Of a stretch of DNA of 64,000 bases, positions 45,041 through 54,080 are shown in pieces. The DNA is taken from positions 33,282 through 97,281 of the forward strand of contig DAOUBK010000018.1 in assembly GCA_034432635.1 (NCBI GenBank), given 5' to 3'. The notes beneath the pieces are model-generated. The model was not told the DNA's origin, ran no database searches, and saw only the letters and a program-made list of their open reading frames with translations. The position numbers were made by a program, and so were the translations under genes. Position 1 is the first letter of the stretch, and each line of letters starts with the position of its first letter. This stretch comes from Roseiflexus sp034432635 (lineage in GTDB: Bacteria > Chloroflexota > Chloroflexia > Chloroflexales > Roseiflexaceae).

Positions 45041-45265
45041 TCACCCTTTCTTCTCACCACCTATCAACCCGCCGAGTCCTTTGATGACCGACTCGGCCGT
45101 TCCTGCCACGCCGCTCACGTCAGCAGAAAGCACTGCATCGACCTGCCCGGCAACCGGCGCCGGTAGTTTTTCTTTCAGAAAGTCAGCCACTGCCCTGACC
45201 GCCGTCTGCGCTTGCGCCTCGGTGATACCCGCCTTCTCCGCAACGATTTGCGCCAGTGTTGCCAT
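45041..45265 (-). CDS. Small alanine-rich hypothetical protein, 74 residues
   Basis: The protein reads MATLAQIVAEKAGITEAQAQ, then a helix AVRAVADFLKEKLP, an acidic-small-residue part and a glycine-rich tail GGLIGGEKKG. The pattern is two amphipathic helices in a cytoplasmic protein, similar to small conserved proteins in which ITEAQAQTAV precedes a regulatory tail. I do not assign a family. GAGGAG lies eight bases before the ATG. Confidence 0.75.
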   Translation of the reverse strand: MATLAQIVAEKAGITEAQAQTAVRAVADFLKEKLPAPVAGQVDAVLSADVSGVAGTAESVIKGLGGLIGGEKKG

Positions 45266-45394
45266 ATCTGTGCTCCTCTCTTTTCATTGTAGGGGATGGC
45301 AGGGATTATGGTACCATAGTTTTATTCAGAGTGTCGTCGCATGCGCAGCAGGAACTGCGTGCGCCGTCTGATGGGCAATCAAAGGAGAGTCGCA

Positions 45395-45779
45395 GTAGAA
45401 CACATACACATTCTCACCGACGCTGCTCCGGTACCGCATGGCGCCTACGATCAGGCGATCCGCATCGGTAATATGGTGATCACTTCCAGTTATATAGGGT
45501 TGCATCCCAGTCACGCTGGCATTATCGGCTTCGAAGCCGAATTTCGTCAGGCGATGCACAATATCATCGCAGTACTGACGGCTGCGTGATGTGGTGCGTG
45601 TGAATATGTCGTTGATCGACTTTCAGAGGTATACCGAGATGGATCGCCTCTACCAGGAATACTTTCACCCACCCTACCCGACGCGCCGCACGATAGGGGT
45701 CAAAGAACTGATCGGCGGCGCGCAGGTGGAGATCGACGTGATCGCCATAGTGCGCAAGGATCGCGATCACTCCCAGTAG
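45395..45779 (+). pseudogene. RidA-family (enamine/imine deaminase) gene, broken
   Basis: The first piece runs HIHILTDAAPVPHGAYDQAIRIGNM to GFEAEFRQAMHNIIAVLTAA and stops. The second piece is in another frame, starts at DVVRVNMSLIDF near 45594 and continues EMDRLYQEYFHPPYPT to GGAQVEIDVIAIVR. Joined, they match RidA, with a small out-of-frame deletion at about 45588. The codon after a good AGGAG site is GTA (45395-45397) instead of GTG or ATG, so the start seems lost too. A further shortening is visible in the loop after SSYIGLHPS. Confidence 0.85.
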
Positions 45780-46366
45780 TCATACTCGATGCCGAGCGCC
45801 GTTGCGCGCGCCACGTCGGCGCCGTACAACCGGCGCACCACATGCAACGCAACGTCGATACCGGCGCTGACCCCGGCAGCAGTGATGATCTCACCGGTAT
45901 CGACCCAGCGCTCATCTTCGACAATTTCGATATCGGGGAAACGCTCCCGCATCTCGCTGATGCGTTCCCAGTGCGTCGTCGCCGGGCGACCGTTGAGCAA
46001 GCCGGCCTGCGCCAGCAGAAAACTACCGGTGCAGACACTCACCGTCAGTTCCGCTTCCTGCGCGCGGGTACGCACCCATTCGACAAGGTTGCTCCGCTCC
46101 AGTGCCGGCCGCACCCCTGCTCCGCCTGGAATGACCAGCACATCGACCGGCGGACATTCGTCAATCGACCGTTCCGGTTGAACGACCAGCCCATTTCGAC
46201 AGCGCACTGGCGCAGGCGACTCGGCGACGGCAAACACTTCCATCAACCGCTCGTGTTCACCGGTCAGATTGCGCACCGAACTGAATACCTCGAACGGACC
46301 GGCAAAATCGAGCAACTCAACGTCGTCGAAGATCAAGATGGCAACTGTACGTTTTCGTGGCGTCAT
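45767..46366 (-). CDS. DJ-1/PfpI-family protein
   Basis: The 199-residue protein has the family pattern VAILIFDDVELLDFAGPFEVFS at the N-terminus, split here as an acidic-residue loop, and the nucleophile elbow VSVCTGSFLLAQAGLLNG with Cys112. The following ATTHW places it with the GlxA-like / isocyanide hydratase-like branch. The C-terminal DNA-binding part of GlxA regulators is absent. It may be a glyoxalase-, chaperone- or hydratase-like enzyme. The start at 46366 has AAGGAG six bases upstream. Its 3' end overlaps the RidA remnant by 13 bases. Confidence 0.88.
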   Translation of the reverse strand: MTPRKRTVAILIFDDVELLDFAGPFEVFSSVRNLTGEHERLMEVFAVAESPAPVRCRNGLVVQPERSIDECPPVDVLVIPGGAGVRPALERSNLVEWVRTRAQEAELTVSVCTGSFLLAQAGLLNGRPATTHWERISEMRERFPDIEIVEDERWVDTGEIITAAGVSAGIDVALHVVRRLYGADVARATALGIEYDYWE

Positions 46367-46445
46367 CGACATCTCCTTTCTTCTGGACGAACGAATGAGC
46401 ACGTCTATTGTACCCGATTTTCCGGTCGTCCGGTTGTCCGGTGGT

Positions 46446-47021
46446 TCACTGAGAGCGATAGGACGCTGGTTGGAGATAATGCGCCCCGATGATCCGCCAC
46501 CCGCGTTGCTTGCCAAAGCGCAGTGTCAGGATCAGTTCATGCGTCTCGCCAGGGCGCGAGAGTGCGATAGGAACATCACGCACACTCCCTTCGGGGATCG
46601 ATGTAAGCCAGGACTCGTGCTGATATGGTCCGATACATCCCCAGACTCCCGGTTGACCCAGAACAGCAGGGGGCCAGCGATGCAGCGCCTCACTGACCTG
46701 CTGATGTGCTGAAGGCGCACTATGATCAACAAATCGCATAATTCCGATCAGATCGTGGCGGTCGAGTGCCGCGAGCGCCTGCTGTGCGACATACTCCGGC
46801 GGTTGATGGATCACGCCAGCACTACGCAGCACGAGGGGTAGGTCGCGTTCCCAGAGACGACGCACCTGGACGGGAAGACGGGAATACAGCGTTCCTGTTT
46901 CGCCCGGTACGGCAGCGGGCCAGAGTACGACCAGCCCCATTAGCAGACTGATGCCCAACCGCCGCATGCAGAACGATTGCAGGCGCATTGATCGTATCAG
47001 TGCACACAGTTCCTGTGTCAT
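46446..47021 (-). CDS. Secreted hypothetical protein, 191 residues
   Basis: The protein has a signal peptide (RRLGISLLMGLVVLWPAAVPGET) and a mature part of about 150 residues with EYVAQQALAALDRHDLIGIM, SVRDVPIALSRPGETHELIL and KQRGWRIIGAHYLQP. The shape resembles small exported NTF2-like or DUF4878-like folds, but I cannot confirm either. ATG 47021 is used; ATG 46988 is possible. It stands alone between two spacers. Confidence 0.65.
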   Translation of the reverse strand: MTQELCALIRSMRLQSFCMRRLGISLLMGLVVLWPAAVPGETGTLYSRLPVQVRRLWERDLPLVLRSAGVIHQPPEYVAQQALAALDRHDLIGIMRFVDHSAPSAHQQVSEALHRWPPAVLGQPGVWGCIGPYQHESWLTSIPEGSVRDVPIALSRPGETHELILTLRFGKQRGWRIIGAHYLQPASYRSQ

Positions 47022-47462
47022 CGCACAACTCTTTCCGACGGTAACGTAGTGAGAACTGCGTCGAACGGCGTGTTGATCGAAAAACCTGTCACTGAACCGG
47101 ATGTGCCACTTCGACGGCACTGCACATCCACCTGAAGTACCTGTATCGTGCGCCGTAGATTTAATAAGGTCATCCTGCAAACCGGCGCTCCGGCAAGCGC
47201 CAGCTACCGACGTCAATCGGGCAACGCAGGCGCAGCAATCCCCTGAAAATCCCTCTGAAACATCTCACAGGGGATATGAGCGGAGTGTTCGTCTCAGGTG
47301 TGCGGGAAACGACAGGCGCTATACATCCTGCCGAAGCAGGAAAGCATGCGCCACCCCCCTTCGAGCCATGCTGCGCGTCGCTGCTGATGACCCCTGGTGA
47401 CCGACGTGTGGGACGCGGAGATCTCACACGCCGTTCCTCCTCGCGTCAGGTGTGCATGATCC
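47022..47462. other. Intergenic region
   Basis: About 441 bases. Nothing convincing is seen: no gene, no RNA with recognised motifs and no clear terminator. Confidence 0.4.
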
Positions 47463-47906
47463 CTACGGTCGCTGCAACGTGTGCAGGTATGCCAGCAGAT
47501 TAGCCATGTCTTCGTCGCTCATTTCGTGGGGCGACATCACGCCGATCTGCCCCTGGCCGCCACTGCGGATCCACGCAGCGATATTTTCCTCGGTGCGTGG
47601 CTGACCATTCGGCAGATTCCCCCGGTAATTGACCCCTTCAGGATAAACCGGACCTGCGGTTGTCATCACACCGGCAAGCCCCGGTCCCACCAGTTTATCG
47701 ATGCCGGTCGAGTGGCATGCCAGGCATCCCCCCTTGTTCTCGTAGTAGAGTTTGCCCTTCTCAGGGTCGCCATTGGCTGAGATTGTGCGTGCCAGCGGTT
47801 CTACTGCCGCGCTCTGGGCGGGTTCGCTCTGCCCGCCGCCGCACGCGGCCAGTACCAGCACCAGTGCCATCAGGCAGGCGAATGTTATCATATATGTGCG
47901 CTTCAT
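47463..47906 (-). CDS. Lipoprotein cytochrome c
   Basis: The 147-residue protein has a lipoprotein signal (ACLMALVLVLAACGGG) with the lipobox cysteine. A single class I cytochrome c domain follows: heme attachment CLACH, then GPGLAGV and a likely axial methionine in GVMSPHEMSDEDM. It should be an outside-facing electron carrier. GGAGG lies before ATG 47906. Upstream on the same strand are a small membrane protein and a CopC/YtkA-like fragment, suggesting a damaged redox or metal operon. Confidence 0.92.
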   Translation of the reverse strand: MKRTYMITFACLMALVLVLAACGGGQSEPAQSAAVEPLARTISANGDPEKGKLYYENKGGCLACHSTGIDKLVGPGLAGVMTTAGPVYPEGVNYRGNLPNGQPRTEENIAAWIRSGGQGQIGVMSPHEMSDEDMANLLAYLHTLQRP

Positions 47907-48024
47907 GACATCCTCCAGATGGGGTGTATTGATAGATACAGGCAACGATGAGGTCGATCCTGAACTCGTAACAGTATGCGGCGCTATCACGCTTTTCACG
48001 CCTTTGGGTTCGGTTGCCGGCACA

Positions 48025-48444
48025 TCATGCACCGCGAGGAGGAGGATCTGGAGGGGGCGCCGGGAGGTGGGTGTGGGTATGATGAAGGGGTATCAGCCAG
48101 CCGACCGCTACTAGAAGCACAACCAGCAAAACCGGAAGCGTCACGATTGCTGCGTGTACGACCGGCGGAAGTGTCGAGATCGGCGGGAGCGATGGTTGAG
48201 TATCGGTAACGTGCTCGAATGTGCAGGTAAAGAGTGGTGTCTGCCGTAACGGCGCGCGCATGACGATCAGGGGAGCGATGTGGCAATGAATGATGCAACA
48301 GATGGGAGCGTGCAGCGCAATACTCCAGAGCAGTAGCAGGACTGGAAGGTGGCACACCGCGCTGTATGTGGTATGCGTTACTGCGTGAACGATAGACCGT
48401 GCCTGTTCAGGCAAACTCTTCATCTGTGCACGGGTAACTATCAT
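48025..48444 (-). CDS. Small His/Pro-rich membrane protein
   Basis: The frame encodes 139 residues with two hydrophobic helices (VCHLPVLLLLWSIALHAPIC and IVTLPVLLVVLLVAVGWLI), a CIIHCH motif between and after the first, and a tail rich in His and Pro. It has no clear ribosome site, and an internal ATG at 48423 is an alternative start. It lies between the cytochrome c gene and the CopC/YtkA-like fragment on the same strand. A metal-handling role is a guess from the His and Cys residues. Confidence 0.45.
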   Translation of the reverse strand: MIVTRAQMKSLPEQARSIVHAVTHTTYSAVCHLPVLLLLWSIALHAPICCIIHCHIAPLIVMRAPLRQTPLFTCTFEHVTDTQPSLPPISTLPPVVHAAIVTLPVLLVVLLVAVGWLIPLHHTHTHLPAPPPDPPPRGA

Positions 48445-48584
48445 GTGCGATTTATCACAAATACCAACGACTGGATTATAGCATTTCTCTGCTGCGTGTG
48501 CAACTCCTCCGGCGTTGATGCATCTTCACCCCGCGTAAATCCTCCATCGTGATCGTTGCGCAATGCGCACCTGTTTCGTGGCGT

Positions 48585-49007
48585 CTATCCGTCGATCAAC
48601 AGCCGGAAATCGGCGGTGACATCGTCGGCGTCGATGCGCCGCACCTGCACCTGCACCTGCCAGATGCCTACAATGCCGAGCACCTGATTGCGAATGACAT
48701 ATATCCCCTGACCGTCAGGTTTAGCGATGACCGACGTCTCACCAGTATCCCGATCGCGCATCCAGAGTGTCACGCGCACGCCCTGCACGTCACGTGGCCG
48801 GTTCTGTGCGTCGGTGATGGGGATACGCAACTGGTTATGACCGGCAACAGCGGGAGTAACCTCAAGGGTGACACGTAGATCACTGGCCGTTTGAGTATCG
48901 ATGAAAGACCGAAGCGTTAGCGGCGTCTGCGATATCGGTGTTGCGATCAGGGTCGGAGTGGTGGCGCATATAGAGGTGCAGATGGACGAACTGCGTCGAA
49001 GCGCCGT
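48585..49007 (-). pseudogene. CopC/YtkA-like domain fragment
   Basis: The frame is open from 49007 but contains no usable start. A Thr/Pro-rich stretch (ATTPTLIATPISQTPLTL) leads into a beta-sandwich domain LRVTLEVTPAVAGHNQLRIP to GIVGIWQVQVQVRRID, ending at 48585. This pattern is seen at the C-terminal side of CopC/CopD-like or YtkA-like exported proteins. The N-terminal part is absent, and a kinase fragment on the opposite strand begins beside it, so it is a truncated gene. Confidence 0.55.
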
Positions 49008-49041
49008 TCAGAGTACGAGTCCGGCGTGTCACGCCCACCAT

Positions 49042-49455
49042 AGGGCGGCGAGCGCGGAACGCCAGTATCTGGCGCGCGAACTACACGATGCCGTTGGGCA
49101 GCGCCTCTTTGGGTTGCATCTGATCCTCAGTTTGGCACAAATGCTTGTCCTGAGTAAACCGGCTCTCGCGCTCGAGCGTCTGGAGCGTGGGATCATTCAG
49201 GTGCGCGAAATTCAGGATGAACTACAAGGCATTGTCGCCGCGCAATATTCACCGGTTTTTCGAGAGCAGCGATTGGAACAAGCGTTGCGGATGATGCTTG
49301 CAGACATCCCGGAAATTGTCGAGCTGCAGATGCACGTCTACGCTGACAGAGAGCAAGACTTGCCTCTGGAAGTCACAGAATCAGTGGCATCAAACGCTGC
49401 CGGATCGTCAAAAACACCAGCCGGCTGTGGACAGAGGGTGTTCGCGATGTGGTGA
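49042..49455 (+). pseudogene. Sensor histidine kinase fragment (HisKA_3 type)
   Basis: The segment encodes ERQYLARELHDAVGQRLFGL, the HisKA_3 dimerisation and phosphoacceptor helix of NarX/DesK-like kinases, and continues IVELQMHVYADREQDLPLEV, normally just before the ATP-binding domain. After LPLEVTESV the family pattern collapses and the frame stops. Sensor and ATPase parts are both missing. Confidence 0.75.
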
Positions 49456-49709
49456 TGGCAATCTGTTGCGCGTTGCATCATCTTCGCGTTCGTTCACGGG
49501 CGTAACCGGCGATATGATATTGCAAATCGATAGAAGGTCTAGAGAGTGCCAGTGTGTTCAAGCATTTGCGAGACATGCAATGCGATGTGAGCAGCTTCTC
49601 TGCTACCTGTCTCTGTATTGGAGAAGTTCTTCGCCAGCGGTTTTGCGTGAGAGAAGATTTTTTGCTGCCGTGTCGTTGTCCGGTATCGAGGGACGACAGG
49701 TAATGGGGG

Positions 49710-49768
49710 ACCGACATACATTACGGTCAACGGTGGACAGGGAACCGACATACATTGCGGTCAACGGT
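49710..49768. repeat. Two 25-bp near-identical direct repeats
   Basis: Copies at 49710-49734 and 49744-49768 read ACCGACATACATT-A/G-CGGTCAACGGT, differing at one base, with starts 34 bases apart. They lie in the 49456-49817 spacer between the kinase fragment and the end of msrQ, where no gene is seen. Confidence 0.8.
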
Positions 49769-49817
49769 AGGGGGAGTGAAAGACAAGGCGGCGGAGGATC
49801 GTCGCTACTTACTCGCC

Positions 49818-50519
49818 TTATCCTCCTTTCGATTGCTGTGTCTCTTGGACAGTGGAGTACCTGTTGTGCGCCGGTCGTCGCTGCGATATAACCGTATGAC
49901 GCCATGTTTCGACGCGGCGGCGCAACGGCGGGAAGCGCAATATCAGCAGGAGCACAACCGCCGCTCCCAGCAGCAGGGGTTGGCGGATGTCGCTCTTCTG
50001 CGCCCAGGCATAGTGGACAAGCGCCAGCGGCGTTGCCAGGTACGCCAGGCGGTGCAGCCGCTTCCAGTTTCGACCGAGCCGCCGCTGCCACCCCTTCGTT
50101 GAAGTAAGCGCCAGTGGGAGTAGGATCAGCAGCGCCAGCAATCCGACCAGGATGTACCGTTTTTCGGCGATCTCCTGGATGATCAGCGTCAGATTGAGAC
50201 CAAAATCGAGCGCTGCGAAGACGAGCATGTGCAGCGTTGCATAGAGAAACCCATACAGACCCAGTGGGCGGCGCAGGGCGATGATGCGTTTCCAACCGCT
50301 CACTATGCTCAACGGCGTGCAACTAAGCGACAGGATCAGCAGGATGACCGCTGTGTAGCCGGTACGTTGAGTCAGGTCCTGGATCGGGTTGACCGTCAGC
50401 CCTCCGGTGAGCGCGTCCCATACCAGCAGCGCCAGTGGCGCCAGTGCTACCGGATGCACCAGATCGATCCAGTGAGTTCGCAGCCACGCACGTCTCTGCT
50501 CAGGATGATGCGAGAACAC
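49818..50519 (-). CDS. msrQ: MsrQ-like heme b membrane subunit
   Basis: MsrQ passes electrons from the respiratory chain to MsrP. The 233-residue protein has six membrane helices with histidines in RPLGLYGFLYATLHMLVF and RLHRLAYLATPLALVHY, the heme-coordinating pattern of the family. It starts with GTG and has GAGGAG eleven bases upstream. It follows msrP by 55 bases on the same strand. The polar C-terminal tail is longer than usual. Confidence 0.9.
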   Translation of the reverse strand: MFSHHPEQRRAWLRTHWIDLVHPVALAPLALLVWDALTGGLTVNPIQDLTQRTGYTAVILLILSLSCTPLSIVSGWKRIIALRRPLGLYGFLYATLHMLVFAALDFGLNLTLIIQEIAEKRYILVGLLALLILLPLALTSTKGWQRRLGRNWKRLHRLAYLATPLALVHYAWAQKSDIRQPLLLGAAVVLLLILRFPPLRRRVETWRHTVISQRRPAHNRYSTVQETQQSKGG

Positions 50520-50574
50520 GCGATCAGTATCTCCTCGGTTTGATGCTGATCTCCGGTTGATGGAGCGCTATCGA

Positions 50575-51510
50575 TCAATAGTTTGCCTGCAGATCCATCC
50601 CGGTGTAGAGGCTCGCCACCTGTTCGGCGTACCCGTTGAACATCAGTGTTGGGCGGCGCTCGATCTCGCCGATGCGTCGCTCCGTTGCCTGCGACCAGCG
50701 CGGATGCGGGACGTTGGGATTGACATTTGCGTAGAAACCGTACTCGTGCGGGGCGGCTGCCATCCAGAGCGATGTTGGTTGTTTGGCAACCAGGTCGATC
50801 TTTACAATCGATTTGATGCTCTTGAACCCATATTTCCACGGAACAACCAGTCGCAGTGGTGCGCCATTCTGCGGCAGGAGCGGTTTGCCGTACAGCCCAG
50901 TGCTCAGGATCGTCAAATCGTGCATTGCCTCATCGAGGCGCAACCCTTCGACATAGGGCCAGGTGTACCAGCGATCGCGCTGCCCCGGCATCTGTTCCGG
51001 GTCGTAGAGCGTCTCGAAGCGAACATAGCGTGCATCCGCCATCGGTTCGACATCCGCCAGCAATCGGTGCAGCGGCAATCCCAGCCACGGGATGACCATC
51101 GACCATCCCTCGACGCAGCGCAGACGGTAAATGCGCTCTTCCGCGGGGTAGCGTTTCAGAATATCCTCGATTGCAATCGTTTGCGGTTTGTGAACCAGCC
51201 CGCCAATGCTGACCGTCCACGGTGAGGTGCGGAAGTTGCGCGCCAGCCGGGCGACTCCTTCTTTGTCGGTGGTAAACTCGTAGAAATTGTTGTAGGTGGT
51301 GATCTGCTCGTAGGTGTTGAGCGGATCGCCCAGCTCATCGGTCGGTTGCGACACCGGTCCTGGTGTGAGAGCAGGGGTCTGGAGCGACGCATCACCACAT
51401 GCAGCGATACCCAGACCTGCAAGCGCCACTGCGCCGATCCCACGCAGGAACCGGCGCCGTGAGCGATAGATATGTTCTGGTGTGATCTCGGACGAAGGGA
51501 TGCGGTTCAT
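50575..51510 (-). CDS. msrP: Methionine sulfoxide reductase, molybdopterin subunit
   Basis: MsrP repairs oxidised methionine in exported proteins. The 311-residue protein has a twin-arginine signal (YRSRRRFLRGIGAVALAG) and an AACGD lipobox-like end, so it could be a lipoprotein after Tat export. It also has the molybdopterin-binding cysteine in LRCVEGWSMVIPW (Cys132). GGAG lies six bases before ATG 51510. The pairing with msrQ immediately downstream confirms the system. Confidence 0.94.
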   Translation of the reverse strand: MNRIPSSEITPEHIYRSRRRFLRGIGAVALAGLGIAACGDASLQTPALTPGPVSQPTDELGDPLNTYEQITTYNNFYEFTTDKEGVARLARNFRTSPWTVSIGGLVHKPQTIAIEDILKRYPAEERIYRLRCVEGWSMVIPWLGLPLHRLLADVEPMADARYVRFETLYDPEQMPGQRDRWYTWPYVEGLRLDEAMHDLTILSTGLYGKPLLPQNGAPLRLVVPWKYGFKSIKSIVKIDLVAKQPTSLWMAAAPHEYGFYANVNPNVPHPRWSQATERRIGEIERRPTLMFNGYAEQVASLYTGMDLQANY

Positions 51511-51633
51511 GTCTGGCTCCTGTCGTGCCATACAGTATGTTTCTCAGTTTCCGGTTCTCGACTCCTGGTTCTCGATTCTCAACTCTCAGTATACTACGCG
51601 CCGAAGCCAGAAACGGTTGGGTCGAACCATCAT

Positions 51634-52563
51634 TTACACATCGTCGCCGTACAGTGGCGTGCTCAGGTAGCGTTCGCCATTCGATGCAGAGATAAACACG
51701 ATCAATTTACCGGCATTCTCCGGGCGCCGTGCGATTTCCAGCGCCGCATACGCCGCTGCGCCGGAACTGATGCCGATCATCAACCCTTCTTCACGCGCCA
51801 GGCGACGCGCCATTGCGAAAGCGTGTTCATTTGCCACACGGAAGACTTCATCATACGCCTGTGTGTTGAGCACATCGGGAATAAAACCGGCGCCGATTCC
51901 TTGAATCTTATGCGGACCTGGCTTCCCGCCCGAAAGCACCGGCGACGCTTCCGGCTCGACCGCCACAACATAGAACGAAGGCTTGCGCGGCTTGATCACC
52001 TCCGAAACGCCGGTCAACGTTCCACCGGTGCCGACGCCGGCGACTAGAATATCGATCTGACCATCGGTATCGCGCCACAGTTCTTCGGCAGTCGTGCGGC
52101 GGTGAATCTCGGGGTTAGCAGGATTCTTGAACTGCTGCGGAATCCAGGCGTTTGGCAGTTCGGCGGCAATCGTCTCTGCCTGTGCGATGGCGCCGCGCAT
52201 CCCTTCTGCGCCGGGCGTCAGCACCAGTTCGGCGCCGAAACCGCGCAGCAGTTTGCGCCGCTCGATGCTCATCGTCTCCGGCATCGTCAGGATAACTTTA
52301 TATCCTTTTGCCGCCGCCACGAACGCCAGCCCGATCCCGGTGTTGCCACTCGTTGGCTCGACGATCACCGTTTCGCCGGGGCGGATGATGCCGTCGCGCT
52401 CGGCGGCTTCGATCATTGCCAGCCCGATGCGGTCCTTGACGCTGCCTGCGGGGTTGAACCATTCGAGTTTGGCAACGACGGTGGCGTGGGTGTCGTTCAC
52501 CCGGTTCAGGCGTACCAGTGGCGTGTTGCCCACAAGTTCGGTAATGCTTCCGTAAATGCGCAT
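51634..52563 (-). CDS. cysK: Cysteine synthase (O-acetylserine sulfhydrylase)
   Basis: CysK makes cysteine from O-acetylserine and sulfide with PLP. The 309-residue protein has the PLP lysine in NPAGSVKDRIG (Lys43), the substrate loop PTSGNTGIGLAFVAA and the phosphate loop GVGTGGTLTGV. Length is normal. AGAGGAA precedes the ATG. A promoter at 52606-52634 and a perfect 12-bp palindrome over its start site suggest simple repressor control. It may use sulfide delivered by the rhodanese unit at 37232-39508. Confidence 0.96.
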   Translation of the reverse strand: MRIYGSITELVGNTPLVRLNRVNDTHATVVAKLEWFNPAGSVKDRIGLAMIEAAERDGIIRPGETVIVEPTSGNTGIGLAFVAAAKGYKVILTMPETMSIERRKLLRGFGAELVLTPGAEGMRGAIAQAETIAAELPNAWIPQQFKNPANPEIHRRTTAEELWRDTDGQIDILVAGVGTGGTLTGVSEVIKPRKPSFYVVAVEPEASPVLSGGKPGPHKIQGIGAGFIPDVLNTQAYDEVFRVANEHAFAMARRLAREEGLMIGISSGAAAYAALEIARRPENAGKLIVFISASNGERYLSTPLYGDDV

Positions 52564-52588
52564 GGGTTCCTCTTTGATTTGTTGTTTT

Positions 52589-52600
52589 TGTTACGTAACA
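52589..52600. promoter_or_regulatory. Candidate operator at the cysK start site
   Basis: TGTTACGTAACA is a perfect 12-bp palindrome. It covers the start expected from the promoter immediately upstream (about 52599) and lies 26 bases from the cysK ATG. Confidence 0.6.
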
Positions 52601-52605
52601 TTAGA

Positions 52606-52634
52606 AGTATACGTTCCATAATCGTGCCCGTCAA
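52606..52634 (-). promoter_or_regulatory. cysK promoter
   Basis: TTGACG (52629-52634) and TATACT (52606-52611) are 17 bases apart on the minus strand. Confidence 0.85.
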
Positions 52635-52675
52635 GCCGGTGGATTATGCCGGAATTGCAGGCGCGCGATCCGTGA

Positions 52676-52681
52676 TATAAT
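52676..52681 (+). promoter_or_regulatory. -10 element ahead of the CpXC gene
   Basis: A consensus TATAAT lies at 52676-52681, with a weak ATTGCA or TTGCAG 15-16 bases upstream. Transcription from about 52688 makes the ATG at 52686 an unlikely start. Confidence 0.55.
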
Positions 52682-52745
52682 ACACATGACTGGTTATCCG
52701 TCCGCGCCGGTGTTTCCGGCGCGTGCGATTCTGAAAGGGTATCGT

Positions 52746-54080
52746 GTGACCACGAGTCCATCAGCGCAGGTTATTCAGCTGACCTGTCCATCCTGTCGTA
52801 CACCGTTTCGTGCGTCGATTGCCACGATTGTCGATGCAGCGCAGCATCCCGAATTGAAGGCGCGTCTGGTCGCCGGGCAGTTGAACCTTGCAATCTGTCC
52901 GGCTTGCGGCATGGCGATCATGATCAGTGCGCCGTTGTTCTACCACGATGCAGCCAAACAACTGGCACTCGTGCATATTCCGCAACAACTCAATGCCCGT
53001 CAGGAGGAACAGGAGCGTTTTATCGGCGATGCTGCGGCGTTGGTGATGCGCTCACTGCCGCCGAATGCGCCACGCGCATATCTGCTTGCTCCACGCCGTT
53101 TTCTAACGATCAACTCGCTGATCGATGCCATTCTCGAAGCCGATGGTGTGTCGCGCGAGAAGATCGAAGCTCAGCGTCAGCGTGTCGATCTGATCGCACG
53201 GCTGGCAGAGGCTGCCGAACGTGGCGACGAGGCGTTCAACGCGCTTGTCGAACAACAGCGCGATCAACTGGACGAAACATTCTTTGCGACTCTCGATGCG
53301 TTTATTGTCGCCAGCAGCCAGGTAGGGCGCGATGACTCGGCGCAGGTGCTGCTGGCGCTGCGTCAGCGACTGGCGGACATGGTCGGTTTTACCGGTGCGG
53401 GCGAGGAGGCAACGCTCGATACCCCCGACATCGCAACCACAGAAGCGGTCGAACGCCTGATTGCGGCGAATGACGATGAACTGGAAGGGTTGATCGCCGA
53501 ACTGCGCCCTGCAATTGACTACAGTTTCTTCGAGGAGTGGACAGCGCGGATCGATCAGGCGGAGCAGGCAGGTGACCGGGTAACGGCGGAGCGTCTGACG
53601 GCGCGGCGGAGCGTTATTCTCGCAACCGTCGAGCGTATGGACCGCGAGGCGCAGGCTCTGTTCGACGCTGGCGCAAACCTGCTGCGCGCGGCGCTCGATG
53701 CGGCAGACCCGGCGCCTGTCTTGCGTGAGCGCAGCGTCGAGATCAACGACGCATTCATGCTGGTGCTGCACTCCAACCTGGCAGCGGCTGAGCGCAGTGG
53801 TCAAGATCAACTAGCGGAACGGTTGCGGACAATTGAGCAACTGGCAACCCGGATCGTCGAAGAATCCCTTTCGCCCGAAGATCGCTTCATCAGTCAGTTA
53901 CTCCAGGCGGAGACGCCGCAGGAGGCGACGAAACTGCTGCGCCAGAATCCGGCAATGATTACGTCCGACTTCGTCAGGCATCTGAACGAACTGGCGGATC
54001 AGATGGAGAAGAACGGGCGTAAGCCTGTCGGTGAGCGGTTGCGTCAACTGGCGCGGGAAGCGGGTGTGATGCTATTTTGA
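52746..54080 (+). CDS. CpXC-domain protein
   Basis: The 444-residue protein has an N-terminal CpXC domain with paired cysteines (LTCPSCRTPF and AICPACGMAI) that probably bind zinc. A long, mostly helical region with several coiled-coil-like stretches follows, including LIARLAEAAERGDEAFNALV and ERMDREAQALFDAGANLL. No signal or membrane helix is present. The start at GTG 52746 is preferred because AAAGGG lies six bases upstream and the -10 at 52676-52681 leaves the ATG at 52686 without a leader. The function of such proteins is unknown. Confidence 0.8.
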   Translation: MTTSPSAQVIQLTCPSCRTPFRASIATIVDAAQHPELKARLVAGQLNLAICPACGMAIMISAPLFYHDAAKQLALVHIPQQLNARQEEQERFIGDAAALVMRSLPPNAPRAYLLAPRRFLTINSLIDAILEADGVSREKIEAQRQRVDLIARLAEAAERGDEAFNALVEQQRDQLDETFFATLDAFIVASSQVGRDDSAQVLLALRQRLADMVGFTGAGEEATLDTPDIATTEAVERLIAANDDELEGLIAELRPAIDYSFFEEWTARIDQAEQAGDRVTAERLTARRSVILATVERMDREAQALFDAGANLLRAALDAADPAPVLRERSVEINDAFMLVLHSNLAAAERSGQDQLAERLRTIEQLATRIVEESLSPEDRFISQLLQAETPQEATKLLRQNPAMITSDFVRHLNELADQMEKNGRKPVGERLRQLAREAGVMLF

